A program made the translations under genes and the position numbers. A model generated the notes under the pieces. The model had not been told where the DNA came from. It ran no database searches and was given only the letters and a program-made list of their open reading frames with translations. Below are positions 17,343-25,997 of a stretch of DNA of 56,207 nucleotides, piece by piece. The number at the start of each line of letters is the position of its first letter. The first letter of the stretch is position 1. This stretch comes from CAZGGW01 sp964525365 (GTDB lineage: Bacteria; Bacillota_I; Bacilli_A; RF39; UBA660), in NCBI GenBank assembly GCA_964525365.1, contig CAZGGW010000001.1, positions 1-56,207 on the forward strand, written 5' to 3'.

Positions 17343-17776
17343 TAAAAATAATATGTGTTGGAAGTATAAAAGAAAAATATTTAAATGAATTAATTGGTGA
17401 TTATTTTAAAAGAATAAAAAAATATCATAAAATAGAAATAGTTGAATTAAAAGATTCAAATAAACAAGAAGAAAATAAAAAAATAAGAGATACAATAAAT
17501 GAAAAAGAATATGTGATTGCTTTAGATAAAAGCGGTGTACAAATAAATACAATACAATTTCAAGAAAAAATAGAGTCTTTGTTTAATCAGAGTCTTTCAA
17601 ACATTACTTTTATTATTGGTGGGTCAGAAGGCTTAGAAGATGAAACATTGAAATTGTGCGAATATATTTTGTCATTTTCACAATTAACTTTCCCCCATGG
17701 ATTATTTAGAGGTATTTTATTAGAACAAATATATAGAATATTTAAAATAATGAATAATGAAACTTATCATAAATAA
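17339..17776 (+). CDS. rlmH: 23S rRNA pseudouridine-1915 N3-methyltransferase
   Basis: This 145-residue SPOUT methyltransferase acts on pseudouridine 1915 in helix 69 of 23S rRNA. The AdoMet-binding knot appears as FIIGGSEGL, and the C-terminal signature FPHGLFRGILLEQIYR...YHK is complete. The start is the ATG at 17339 overlapping the walJ stop (ATGA). It shares its transcript with walJ. The length is slightly below the usual 155-160 residues. Confidence 0.94.
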   Translation: MIKIICVGSIKEKYLNELIGDYFKRIKKYHKIEIVELKDSNKQEENKKIRDTINEKEYVIALDKSGVQINTIQFQEKIESLFNQSLSNITFIIGGSEGLEDETLKLCEYILSFSQLTFPHGLFRGILLEQIYRIFKIMNNETYHK

Positions 17777-17788
17777 AACAAGTAAAAG

Positions 17789-17817
17789 TTTACTTTTATA
17801 TAAAAAAATGTTATAAT
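17789..17817 (+). promoter_or_regulatory. Promoter of the 82-residue protein and downstream genes
   Basis: TTTACT (17789-17794), a 17-base spacer and TATAAT (17812-17817) with a TG extension. The -35 lies inside a near-palindrome, AGTAAA-AG-TTTACT (17781-17794). Confidence 0.65.
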
Positions 17818-17845
17818 ATGCAAGTATAAAAAAGGGGGGGATCCA

Positions 17846-18094
17846 ATGGAAGAAGATTTTACAGAATTATTAAAGGAATATTCAGATGATTATGGAGTAG
17901 ATGTCAAAACTATCAACAGATTATCAGAACTTATATTAGAATCTGGATATGCTAATTCTGAAGAAGAATATGAACATTTATTGCTTAATGCTATTGAAAC
18001 GGGTAGCTATAATGCTGAAAATGCAGAAGAAAAAGCAAAAACACCCGAAGAAACAATAGAGTTTGTGTTACAACGTGAATATTTTTTAGACTAA
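17846..18094 (+). CDS. Unknown acidic 82-residue protein
   Basis: I do not recognise it. It is a small, strongly acidic, helical protein with many Glu and Asp and no Cys, signal peptide or membrane segment. The N-terminus (E-E-D-F-T-E-L-L-K-E-Y-S-D-D) and a repeated E-S-G-Y / E-T-G-S-Y pattern suggest a compact helical bundle. It has a good promoter and an unusual ribosome binding region with a run of seven G residues (17834-17840). It is followed by a symporter gene 33 bases on. Confidence 0.7.
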   Translation: MEEDFTELLKEYSDDYGVDVKTINRLSELILESGYANSEEEYEHLLLNAIETGSYNAENAEEKAKTPEETIEFVLQREYFLD

Positions 18095-18127
18095 TACTAA
18101 TTATCAAAACAAATAATATAATTAACT

Positions 18128-19345
18128 ATGTTAGATATAATATGGTTAATTTTTATTTTGTTTTTAATAATCATTTCGTTTTATATTGGTAAAAAGATTA
18201 ACTTTAATAATTTTAATATACCTTTTCTTTTAAGAAATGTAAAAGATGGAAATAAAAGTGGTATGTTTATGGCTCTAGCTACTAAAATGGGTGTTGGAAG
18301 CATTATAAGTGTTACCATTGCTATATGTATAGGAGGAATTGGAAGTATATTTTGGATGATATTATTTGGTATTATTTCTACCCCTTTAATTTATTATGAG
18401 AGTATACTTGGAAGCAAATATAAAGAAAAGTATAAAGATACATATATTTCTGGTCCATATTTTTATATTAAAAAAGGACTTAATAAAAAATTAATTGCAA
18501 CTATTTCTGCGCTATTATTAATCATTTCATATTCATTTATATTTCAAATGATTCAAACTAATACTATAAATGAGATTATAAAATATTCATTTAATATTAA
18601 CCCCTTTGTTATATTGATAGTATTAATTTCTATTATTTTGCCTATTATGTTTTTTAACATGAAAGAAATAATATCTAGCGTTAATAAATTAGTTCCTTTT
18701 ATGTGTATATTAGTAATTATCGTATCACTTATAACAATTATTTTAAATTATTCTTTAGTACTATCTATAATCAAAGATGTTATTAAAAGTGCCTTTAATA
18801 TTAAAACGTTTTTAATATCATTTATAGTAGGAGTTAAAAAAAGTATATTTTTAAGTGAACTATTGATTGGAACAACTTCTATAACTGCTGGCGTTGGAGA
18901 TACCAATATAAAGAAAGAAGCTAGTTTTCAAACTCTCGGTATATACTTTATCAATATAATTATTACGTTTTTGGTTTCATTGTTAATATTAATATTTTTA
19001 AGTAAAAATAGTTATAATTTTTCAAATTACAATTTATTTTTAGTTATGGTATTTAATAATTTGTATGGAAATATTGGAAATTTATTTTTAATATTAATAA
19101 TTAGTTTGTTCGCAATTACTACTATTCTTAGTGGCTATTATATTGGTCTTGAATTTGTAAGTATTGTATTTAAAAATAGAAATGCGATACTAATATTTAA
19201 AGTATTAATGTTATTATCATTGCTAAGCGGTCTTTATTTTGAATCATTAATATTATGGAAAATTGTGGATTTATTTTTAATTGTATTAATATTTATAAAT
19301 ATTTATTGTATAATTAAATTGTCAAAGGAAGTAAACTATGATTAA
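18128..19345 (+). CDS. AGCS-type sodium:amino acid symporter
   Basis: A 405-residue membrane protein with roughly ten hydrophobic helices. The segment around residues 42-80 (A-T-K-M-G-V-G-S-I, then G-G-I-G-S-I-F-W-M) and the later V-G-D-T-N region match the alanine or glycine:cation symporter family, which imports small neutral amino acids with Na+ or H+. It is somewhat shorter than the common 450-490 residues. There is no ribosome binding site; TATAAT lies at 18117-18122 only five bases before the ATG, so the mRNA may be leaderless. Its end overlaps ung by eight bases. Substrate is not determinable here. Confidence 0.8.
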   Translation: MLDIIWLIFILFLIIISFYIGKKINFNNFNIPFLLRNVKDGNKSGMFMALATKMGVGSIISVTIAICIGGIGSIFWMILFGIISTPLIYYESILGSKYKEKYKDTYISGPYFYIKKGLNKKLIATISALLLIISYSFIFQMIQTNTINEIIKYSFNINPFVILIVLISIILPIMFFNMKEIISSVNKLVPFMCILVIIVSLITIILNYSLVLSIIKDVIKSAFNIKTFLISFIVGVKKSIFLSELLIGTTSITAGVGDTNIKKEASFQTLGIYFINIIITFLVSLLILIFLSKNSYNFSNYNLFLVMVFNNLYGNIGNLFLILIISLFAITTILSGYYIGLEFVSIVFKNRNAILIFKVLMLLSLLSGLYFESLILWKIVDLFLIVLIFINIYCIIKLSKEVNYD

Positions 19346-19991
19346 TAATGATTGGAATATAGTGTTAAATAATATTTTTAGTAGTAATGGTTTTAAAAAA
19401 TTTATGATAGATATAAAGAAAAAATATGAAATGTGTCAGTGTTTTCCAGAATGTCCTAATATTTTTAATGCTTTAAAATTAACTCCATATAATAATGTCA
19501 AAGTAGTGATATTAGGACAAGATCCATATCATAATGTGGGACAAGCTCATGGACTTTCGTTTTCTGTACAAGATGGAATTGCTATCCCACCTAGCTTATT
19601 AAATATATTTAAAGAATTAAAAAATGATATTGGAGTAGATATTCCTAAAAATGGTGACTTAACTCATTGGGCTAAAGAGGGAGTTTTACTTCTTAACAGC
19701 ATACTAACAGTAGAAGCACATAAACCTTTGTCTCATTCTAATTTGGGATGGGAAAAATTAACTGATTATATAATTGAAAAATTAAATGACAAAAAAAATC
19801 CCGTCGTATTTATATTGTGGGGTAGTGCAGCCAGAAGCAAAAAGAAATTAATAACAAATCCACAACATTTGATAATAGAAAGTGTTCATCCCTCACCTTT
19901 GTCAGCCTATAATGGCTTTTTTGGTAGTAAACCGTTTTCTAAAACTAATGAATTTTTAGAAAAAAATGGAATAGAAAAAATAAATTGGTAA
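19338..19991 (+). CDS. ung: Uracil-DNA glycosylase (family 1)
   Basis: This 217-residue enzyme removes uracil from DNA in base excision repair. The water-activating motif GQDPYH puts the catalytic Asp at residue 62. GLSFSV follows near 72-77, LLLNSILTV near 117-125, and the DNA-intercalating loop HPSPLSAYNGFFG near the end. The length is normal. RBS: AAAGGAAG. It overlaps the preceding symporter gene by eight bases, so expression is probably coupled. Confidence 0.96.
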   Translation: MINNDWNIVLNNIFSSNGFKKFMIDIKKKYEMCQCFPECPNIFNALKLTPYNNVKVVILGQDPYHNVGQAHGLSFSVQDGIAIPPSLLNIFKELKNDIGVDIPKNGDLTHWAKEGVLLLNSILTVEAHKPLSHSNLGWEKLTDYIIEKLNDKKNPVVFILWGSAARSKKKLITNPQHLIIESVHPSPLSAYNGFFGSKPFSKTNEFLEKNGIEKINW

Positions 19992-20045
19992 ACTATTTAC
20001 AATTTATTTTTATTTGTTAAAATATAATTATAAGGTAGGTGTAGT

Positions 20046-21140
20046 ATGAAAGATAATTTAAGAATTATAGTTATGAATAATTGCAAAGAATTAGGGGATA
20101 GTATTGATAAATATTTGATGAAATTAAGAAATAATAAAGTGAGTTATGTTGTTCCTAGTGTTGAAACCAGATTTAATGATGGGCATGGAAAGTTACAAAT
20201 TTTGAGTAGTGTTAGAGAAAAAGATTTATATATAATCTCTGATATTGGAAATCCAAGTTGTACATACGAAATGTATGGACATACAAATTATATGGGACCT
20301 GATGAGCATTTTACGGATATTAAGAGAGTTATTGGTGCTTCAATGGGACATACAAGAGATATAACAGTAATTATGCCACTTTTGTATTCAAGTAGACAGC
20401 ATAGAGTTAAAAGTAGAGAATCTTTAGATGCTCCAGTAGCACTTCAAGAATTAAAAACTGCTGGTGTTAAAAGAATAGTCACGTTTGATGTACATGATAT
20501 TGGAGTGAGAAATGCAATACCATATACTGAGTTCCAAAACATTTATCCTACCAATTCAATATTAAATTCATTCATTGACAATGAACATTTTGATTATAAC
20601 AACTTACTATTTATAAGTCCTGATACCGGAGCAATAGACAGAGCAAAATATTATGCTAATGTATTTAAATGTAATATAGGCGCATTTTATAAAACAAGAG
20701 ATTTGACAAAACCAGTTAATGGAAAATATCCGATTACCGGGCATATTTATATGGGGCCTGATATAAAAGATAAAAATGTAGTAATAGTAGATGATATGAT
20801 TGCATCGGGAGAATCAATATTAGATACTGCATTAAAGACTAAGGAATTAGGAGCTAAAAACGTATATATTGTAGCTTCATTTGCATTATTTACCGCAGGA
20901 CTTGATTTATTTAGAGAATATTATAAAAAAGAAATTTTTAATAAACTTTATTCAACAAATTTAACATATGTATATCCAGAAGAAAGAAAAGAAGAATGGT
21001 TTGAATGCGTTGACTGTTCCAATCAAGTAGCACAAGTTATAAATGTTCTAAATAAAGATGAATCACTTAGTCCTTTGTTATCTCCTGATCCAAATGTTTT
21101 ACAAAAAGTATTAGATAATAAAAGGTATTATAAAAGTTAA
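20046..21140 (+). CDS. prs: Ribose-phosphate pyrophosphokinase (divergent long form)
   Basis: A 364-residue PRPP synthetase, making phosphoribosyl diphosphate from ribose 5-phosphate and ATP for nucleotide and His/Trp synthesis. The PRPP-binding loop VVIVDDMIASGES is intact, as are the S-R-Q-H-R-x-x-S-R-E flexible-loop motif and an F-D-V-H-D metal region. It is longer than the classic 310-320 residues, with inserts in the N-terminal third and a C-terminal extension. Clostridial relatives of this longer type exist. It has its own probable promoter: TTTACA at 19996 and TGtTAAAAT ending at 20023. RBS: AAGGTAGGTG. Confidence 0.88.
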   Translation: MKDNLRIIVMNNCKELGDSIDKYLMKLRNNKVSYVVPSVETRFNDGHGKLQILSSVREKDLYIISDIGNPSCTYEMYGHTNYMGPDEHFTDIKRVIGASMGHTRDITVIMPLLYSSRQHRVKSRESLDAPVALQELKTAGVKRIVTFDVHDIGVRNAIPYTEFQNIYPTNSILNSFIDNEHFDYNNLLFISPDTGAIDRAKYYANVFKCNIGAFYKTRDLTKPVNGKYPITGHIYMGPDIKDKNVVIVDDMIASGESILDTALKTKELGAKNVYIVASFALFTAGLDLFREYYKKEIFNKLYSTNLTYVYPEERKEEWFECVDCSNQVAQVINVLNKDESLSPLLSPDPNVLQKVLDNKRYYKS

Positions 21141-21142
21141 GG

Positions 21143-21171
21143 TTGATTTTAAATGATTTTTGTTATATAAT
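21143..21171 (+). promoter_or_regulatory. Promoter of the rpsU operon
   Basis: TTGATT (21143-21148), 17-base spacer, TATAAT (21166-21171); the rpsU start codon follows 32 bases later behind GGGAAGGTG. Confidence 0.75.
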
Positions 21172-21202
21172 TTTTTATGTAATGAAGGGAAGGTGAAGAA
21201 AG

Positions 21203-21397
21203 ATGACTCATGTTGAGGTTAAAGATGGTAATGTAGAAGCAGCTTTAAAAAAATTCAAGATTAAAGTTCAAAGAAGCGGTATCCCTTCTGAGATGAAAAA
21301 AAGAAAAGAATACTCAAAGCCTGGCATTAGAAGAAGAGAAGCTAAAAAAGAAGCAATTAAAAATGCTAGAAAACATAATAAAAATAATAATAACTAG
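21203..21397 (+). CDS. rpsU: 30S ribosomal protein S21
   Basis: A 64-residue, very basic S21. It has V-E-V-K-D-G-N-V-E-A-A-L-K-K-F-K at the start and the K-K-R-K-E-Y-S-K-P-G-I-R-R tract of the family near 33-45, with a Lys/Asn tail. S21 helps 30S initiation on mRNA. It heads a cluster that follows Bacillus order up to recO. The next gene, yqeY, begins eight bases later. Confidence 0.95.
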   Translation: MTHVEVKDGNVEAALKKFKIKVQRSGIPSEMKKRKEYSKPGIRRREAKKEAIKNARKHNKNNNN

Positions 21398-21405
21398 GAG
21401 GAGCT

Positions 21406-21852
21406 ATGTCATTGTTTGAGGATTTAAATAATCAAATGGTAAGTGCGATGAAAGCACATGATAAAGATACGCTTAGTACATTAAGATTATTGAAAAGTGC
21501 AGTTATGCTACACAAAATTAATAATAAACTTGAAAATATTAGTGATGATGTAGTTATGGAAGTCGCTGCTAAACAAGTAAAAACTCATAAAGAATCAATT
21601 ATTGAATTTGAAAATGCTGGTCGTGGTGATTTGGCGGATAATTTAAAAAGAGAAATTGAGGTATTAAAACAGTTTTTACCAAAAGAATTATCAATGGAAG
21701 AAATAGAAAATGAGATTGATAAAATATTTGAAGAATTAAAACCAACTGGTAAGTCAGATTTGGGTCGTGTTATGAAAGAGGCTTCACTTAGATTAAAAAA
21801 TCGTGCTGATTTCAAAGTGATTAGTGAAATGGTACAAAGTAAACTCCAATAG
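21406..21852 (+). CDS. yqeY: YqeY / GatB-tail-like protein
   Basis: A 148-residue protein related to the C-terminal YqeY domain of GatB, the tRNA-binding tail of the Asn/Gln amidotransferase. It has the typical L-S-T-L-R-L-L-K-S-A near 24-33, F-L-P-K-E-L-S near 90-96 and the G-K-S-D-L-G-R-V-M-K near 117-126. Free-standing YqeY is widespread beside rpsU; its role is not settled. RBS: TAGGAGGAG. The last codons form the left arm of a terminator hairpin. Confidence 0.92.
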   Translation: MSLFEDLNNQMVSAMKAHDKDTLSTLRLLKSAVMLHKINNKLENISDDVVMEVAAKQVKTHKESIIEFENAGRGDLADNLKREIEVLKQFLPKELSMEEIENEIDKIFEELKPTGKSDLGRVMKEASLRLKNRADFKVISEMVQSKLQ

Positions 21853-21866
21853 GAGTTTTTTCTTTT
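21841..21866 (+). terminator. Intrinsic terminator after yqeY
   Basis: AAACTCC (21841-21847) pairs with GGAGTTT (21852-21858) across an AATA loop, followed by TTTCTTTT. It starts inside yqeY and separates the constitutive rpsU-yqeY pair from yqfC onward. Confidence 0.8.
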
Positions 21867-21893
21867 GATATAAAGCATATAATTATATTGATT

Positions 21894-22127
21894 ATGATAA
21901 ATAATATAATTAATTTTATAAAGACTGATGACTATTTAATCAGTATATATAATTCACACGTATATATTTTTAATTATGGTAAAATATTAGATATTTCCGA
22001 AAATAAAATCAGCATAACATTTGAAAAAATTAATATTGTTATAAAAGGAGAAAAATTATTAATAGAAAAAATGGATCTAAAAGAAATATTGATATGTGGT
22101 AATATAAAAGGTATTGAACTGTTATGA
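21894..22127 (+). CDS. yqfC: Sporulation protein YqfC
   Basis: A 77-residue protein with the YqfC pattern: H-V-Y-I near residues 20-23, a short D/E-N-K-I strand, I-V-I-K-G-E-K-L-L-I near 48-57 and L-K-E-I-L-I-C-G-N-I near the end. In Bacillus yqfC and yqfD are sporulation genes in the same place between yqeY and phoH. The ATG at 21894 is chosen; an in-frame TTG lies two codons upstream. No clear ribosome binding site is seen. CATATAAT just upstream could be a sporulation-sigma -10, but this is weak. It overlaps yqfD by four bases. Confidence 0.72.
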   Translation: MINNIINFIKTDDYLISIYNSHVYIFNYGKILDISENKISITFEKINIVIKGEKLLIEKMDLKEILICGNIKGIELL

Positions 22128-23269
22128 ATATAAAAATTAGTATTAATGATAGTGTAGATCATGTTATAAAGAAATTAGTTTTCAACAAAATATTTTATAG
22201 CAACCTAACTTTTAATGAGGGCTTAGTATATCTAGATATTAATTACAAAGATTTAAAATTTTTAAAATATTTTTATGGTAAAAAAATAAAGATAATTAAA
22301 TATTATGGAATTGAAGGATTCGTTAATTTTATAAAGTATCACTTGGTTTTAATACTTTCTTTTATATGGGGTATTATTATGCTGTTTTTGCTTTCTAATA
22401 TTATTTTTAAAATTGAAGTAAACACTGAAGATGAAACATTAAAACAAAATATAACGTATGAACTTGAAAGTCACGATATAAAAAAATATTCATTTAAAAA
22501 AAGTTTTAAAGAACTTCAGGCAATAAAAGATGAAATAAAAAATCATAATTTAAAAACTATAGAATGGATTGAAATAAGAGAAGTGGGAACTAAATATATA
22601 ATTGAATTAACACCACGAGTTATAAAAGAAAAGAACGAAGATGATGAGTCAATAAGTAGCATCGTTGCTTCTAAGGATGGTAGAATTTTACACTTGACTG
22701 CAAGTAGTGGTGAGGTTTTAAAAAACGTAGGAGATTATGTAAAAAAAGAAGAAGAAATAATATCTGGTAATATATATAAGAATGAAGAAACCTTAAAAGC
22801 ACAAGTAAAAGCCGAAGGAAAAGTATATGCTGAAGTTTGGTATACTATAAATACAACAATACCTTATGAATATGTTGAATATAAAAGAACAGGTGAAACT
22901 ATTAATCATTATTATATAGAAATATTCGGGAAGAAGATGACGTTAATAGGAAAATATAATACCAATTATTCTATGAATGAAACTAAATTATTAATTGATA
23001 AACCATATTTACCATTTAAAATTTATAAAGAAAGAAAAGAAATATATGAATATAAAAATATAAAAGTATCTGTTAATGAAGCAAAAGATGAAGCCATTAA
23101 AAGAAGTGAAGAATCATTAAAAAATAAACTTGATGATGATGAATATATAATTGATAAAAAAGTTTTGAATATTAATGAATTTAGTAGTAAAATAAATGTA
23201 GAAGTATTTTATAAGGTTTATGAAAATATTGGGAAAATTAAAATACTTGAAAAAGATAAAAAGAAGTAG
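22124..23269 (+). CDS. yqfD: Sporulation protein YqfD
   Basis: A 381-residue protein with a cytoplasmic N-terminal part (1-78), one strong membrane helix (about 79-97) and a long extracytoplasmic domain. It shows the family features W-I-E-I-R-E-V-G-T near 146-154, A-S-K-D-G-R-I near 184-190, and G-D-Y-V-K-K-E-E near 205-212. In Bacillus it is a mother-cell membrane protein of stage IV sporulation. The ATG overlaps the yqfC stop. The next gene in Bacillus would be phoH; here it is a VanZ-like gene. Confidence 0.85.
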   Translation: MNIKISINDSVDHVIKKLVFNKIFYSNLTFNEGLVYLDINYKDLKFLKYFYGKKIKIIKYYGIEGFVNFIKYHLVLILSFIWGIIMLFLLSNIIFKIEVNTEDETLKQNITYELESHDIKKYSFKKSFKELQAIKDEIKNHNLKTIEWIEIREVGTKYIIELTPRVIKEKNEDDESISSIVASKDGRILHLTASSGEVLKNVGDYVKKEEEIISGNIYKNEETLKAQVKAEGKVYAEVWYTINTTIPYEYVEYKRTGETINHYYIEIFGKKMTLIGKYNTNYSMNETKLLIDKPYLPFKIYKERKEIYEYKNIKVSVNEAKDEAIKRSEESLKNKLDDDEYIIDKKVLNINEFSSKINVEVFYKVYENIGKIKILEKDKKK

Positions 23270-23276
23270 GTGAAAT

Positions 23277-23885
23277 ATGATTGATACTTTGAAAGATGCA
23301 ATTTTGTTTTCTTGGCCAACTATAATAATTGTTCTTTCTATTGTGGTAATAATTAGGGTTGCGTATTATAAAAACAATAAGAAAAAACTTGTATTCCACG
23401 AAGAATTATTATTACTATTATTTATAACATACATATTAATATTGTTTCAACTTGTTACGTACAAAGAAACTGAAATCGCAGGTATCAATTTAATGCCATT
23501 TAAAGAAATATTGAGGTATGATGTAGGAACTGATAATTTTTATAAACAAGTTCTTGGAAATATAATATTATTTATACCTTTTGGCTATTTTGTGACATAT
23601 TATGCTAAGTTAAAAAAAATTGGGAGTATTACTTTAATAACGCTTTTTGCCAGTGTGACGATAGAAACAGTTCAATATTTTATTGGAAGATGTTTGGATA
23701 TTGATGATATTTTATTAAATGTAGTAGGTGGTATAATAGGATTTTTATTGTTTATTGGACTTGACGCAATTAGAAAGCATTTACCAGGATTATTTCAAAA
23801 AGATATTATTTATACGTTACTTAGTTTGGCACTTATAGGATTTATAATTCTTTATATGTTCGGATTTATAAGCATTGGAGGGTAA
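23277..23885 (+). CDS. VanZ-like membrane protein
   Basis: A 202-residue membrane protein with about five hydrophobic helices. The segment N-L-M-P-F-K-E-I near residues 67-74, the G-N-I-I-L-F-I-P-F-G-Y near 90-100 and the E-T-V-Q-Y-F near 129-134 match the VanZ-like family, with I-D-D-I-L-L-N-V-x-G-G following. VanZ gives low-level teicoplanin resistance in enterococci; most homologues have unknown roles in the envelope. It occupies the place of phoH and yqfF in the Bacillus order. It is placed tightly: seven bases after yqfD and no gap before ybeY. Confidence 0.85.
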   Translation: MIDTLKDAILFSWPTIIIVLSIVVIIRVAYYKNNKKKLVFHEELLLLLFITYILILFQLVTYKETEIAGINLMPFKEILRYDVGTDNFYKQVLGNIILFIPFGYFVTYYAKLKKIGSITLITLFASVTIETVQYFIGRCLDIDDILLNVVGGIIGFLLFIGLDAIRKHLPGLFQKDIIYTLLSLALIGFIILYMFGFISIGG

Positions 23886-24323
23886 ATGAGTATTATTATT
23901 AACAATACCACAAAAGAAAAAATTAATAAAATTGACATTAGAAAAATTTGTAATATTACATTTAAAAAACTTGGTGTAGATGATGCTTTAGTAAGTATAA
24001 CAATAGTCGATAATAACACCCTACAAGAGATAAATAAACAATATCGTAAAATAAATAAGCCTACCGATGTAATATCATTTGCATTTGAAGAGATTAATGA
24101 TGTAAAATTGGACTTTAGAAACCTTGGGGAAATATATATAAGTATAGAAAGAGCAAAAGAACAATCAGAAGAGTATGGTCATAGTTTAAAACGAGAGATA
24201 TGTTTTTTAACGGTACATGGTTTATTGCATTTACTCGGGTATGATCATATAAATGAAAATGATAGAATTGTAATGAGAAAGTTGGAAGAGGAGATATTAA
24301 GTAGTTATGGAACGAAAAGATAG
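23886..24323 (+). CDS. ybeY: Endoribonuclease YbeY
   Basis: A 145-residue UPF0054 zinc enzyme involved in 16S rRNA 3' maturation and 70S quality control. The metal motif HGLLHLLGYDH is intact near residues 111-121, preceded by R-x-x-x-K-P-T-D-V-I-S-F-A-F near 53-65. RBS: GGAGGGTAA reaching the ATG. Its end overlaps dgkA by 17 bases. The order ybeY-dgkA-cdd-era is the usual Firmicute arrangement. Confidence 0.95.
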   Translation: MSIIINNTTKEKINKIDIRKICNITFKKLGVDDALVSITIVDNNTLQEINKQYRKINKPTDVISFAFEEINDVKLDFRNLGEIYISIERAKEQSEEYGHSLKREICFLTVHGLLHLLGYDHINENDRIVMRKLEEEILSSYGTKR

Positions 24324-24684
24324 AGGTATATTTAGATTACAACGTAGTTTTAAGTATGCTGGCGAAGGACTCAAATTTGCCTATAAGCATGAACAAACAG
24401 TTTGGATATATATTCCTGTTGCAATTACAGTAATAATTTTGGGTTTTATTTTAAAAATCTCACAAATTGAGTGGCTAATACTAATATTAATACTTGGACT
24501 TATATATTCTTTAGAACTTATTAACACAGCATTAGAAAAATGTGTGGATTTAGTAACAGATAAATATCATCCACTTGCGAAAGCTAGCAAAGACATAGTA
24601 TCTGCTTCAGTACTTATTTTTGCTATTACCTCAATTATATGCGGACTTATAATATTTGTCCCAAAAATTATAGAACTATTTTAG
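24307..24684 (+). CDS. dgkA: Diacylglycerol/undecaprenol kinase
   Basis: A 125-residue integral membrane kinase of the DagK family with three hydrophobic helices. The catalytic region E-L-I-N-T-A-L-E-K-C-V-D near residues 69-80 and H-P-L-A-K-A-S-K-D near 88-96 are present. In Gram-positive bacteria this family mainly phosphorylates undecaprenol for wall synthesis. The start overlaps the ybeY end (GTTATGG), and cdd follows eight bases after the stop. Confidence 0.9.
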   Translation: MERKDRGIFRLQRSFKYAGEGLKFAYKHEQTVWIYIPVAITVIILGFILKISQIEWLILILILGLIYSLELINTALEKCVDLVTDKYHPLAKASKDIVSASVLIFAITSIICGLIIFVPKIIELF

Positions 24685-24692
24685 GAGGAATT

Positions 24693-25073
24693 ATGAAAGA
24701 AAAAATAGAATACTTAATTAATAATGCATATGCACCATATTCAGGAATGAAATTTGCGTGTATTGTAGAAGGAGAAAATGGTAAATTATATAACGGAGTA
24801 AATGTGGAAAATGCATCATTTGGAGGGAGTATATGCGCTGAACGAAATGCAATTAATAATGCGGTTGGTGATGGAGTTAGAAAGTTCAAAGCTTTGTATT
24901 TAATGGGCAGTAGCGAAGATTTTTTATATCCATGCAGTATTTGCAAGCAAACATTCTTAGAATTTTTCGATGATGATGTAATTTTTAATATTATGAATGT
25001 TAAAGGAGAAATGAAAGTTTTTACATATAAAGAAATATTAAACACAATATTTTCAAAAGGTGAGATTCAATGA
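24693..25073 (+). CDS. cdd: Cytidine deaminase
   Basis: A 126-residue zinc hydrolase converting cytidine and deoxycytidine to uridines in pyrimidine salvage. Zinc ligands are visible in the motif G-S-I-C-A-E-R-N-A (Cys with catalytic Glu) and P-C-S-I-C further on, the three-Cys form of small tetrameric enzymes. The start is the ATG at 24693 behind TTAGGAGGAATT; an in-frame ATG 54 bases earlier lies in dgkA. It overlaps the era start by four bases. Confidence 0.94.
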   Translation: MKEKIEYLINNAYAPYSGMKFACIVEGENGKLYNGVNVENASFGGSICAERNAINNAVGDGVRKFKALYLMGSSEDFLYPCSICKQTFLEFFDDDVIFNIMNVKGEMKVFTYKEILNTIFSKGEIQ

Positions 25074-25957
25074 AAAGTGGTTTTGTAAGTGTAATTGGGA
25101 GACCAAACACAGGTAAAAGTACATTAATTAACACAGTGGTTGGAGAAAAAATCACAATCACTTCAAATAAACCACAAACAACTAGAAATATCATTCAAGG
25201 AGTATATAACGATAATGATTCTCAAATAGTTTTTGTTGATACTCCGGGTATTCATAAGCCTCTTCATAAATTGGGATTTCTTCTAAATGAAAAAGCTTAC
25301 TATACATTTGATGATGTTGATATAATATTATTTATGGTGAATGCAGATGAAAAAATTGGTCCAATTGATTTATATATCAGCGAAAAATTAAAAACAATAA
25401 AAAAACCTATTTTTTTGGTAATCAATAAGATAGATAAAATATCTAATGATGATATATTACTTAAAATAAATGAATATAAAGATATCTGTGATTTTGCTGA
25501 AGTAATACCAATTTCTGCTTTAAAGAATGATAATGTCGATAGACTTATTAATGTATTAAAAGAATATTTGCCAGATCAAGTAAAATATTTTAATGAAACT
25601 GATAAAACAAGTGCCACTAAAGAGTTTAGAATATGTGAAATAGTTAGAGAAAAAATTCTTTCAAACACATCACAAGAAGTGCCGTATTCAGTGGCGTGTA
25701 TACTTTCTTCTATTAAAGAAGAAAGTAAAATTATTACTATATTTGTAGATGTTATTGTGGATAAGGATAGTATTAAAAAAATAATACTTGGAAAAAACGG
25801 CAATAAAATAAAACAAATTGGAATGGAAGCTAGAGTTGATATTGAAACTTTGTTAGGGAAACAAGTTTACTTGGAATTGTATGTTAAAACTTTGAAAAAG
25901 TGGAGAGATAATAAAAAACATTTAAAAACATTGGGTTTTATAAATAAGCATGAATAA
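25070..25957 (+). CDS. era: GTPase Era
   Basis: A 295-residue GTPase for 30S assembly. The GTPase domain has G1 GRPNTGKST (10-18), the switch region P-Q-T-T-R-N-I, G3 DTPGIHKP and G4 NKID. The C-terminal KH domain carries G-K-N-G-N-K-I-K-Q-I-G near 242-252, which binds the 3' end of 16S rRNA. The length is normal. It overlaps cdd, and a tiny yqzL-like gene and recO follow, as in Bacillus. Confidence 0.96.
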   Translation: MKSGFVSVIGRPNTGKSTLINTVVGEKITITSNKPQTTRNIIQGVYNDNDSQIVFVDTPGIHKPLHKLGFLLNEKAYYTFDDVDIILFMVNADEKIGPIDLYISEKLKTIKKPIFLVINKIDKISNDDILLKINEYKDICDFAEVIPISALKNDNVDRLINVLKEYLPDQVKYFNETDKTSATKEFRICEIVREKILSNTSQEVPYSVACILSSIKEESKIITIFVDVIVDKDSIKKIILGKNGNKIKQIGMEARVDIETLLGKQVYLELYVKTLKKWRDNKKHLKTLGFINKHE

Positions 25958-25997
25958 ATTATATTGTTTTTTATCAATATTATATTGAGGAGAAACA

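Noticed and set aside
24668..25045. 125-codon minus-strand frame opposite cdd
   Set aside because: The plus strand carries the complete cytidine deaminase zinc motifs; the antisense frame has no family features.
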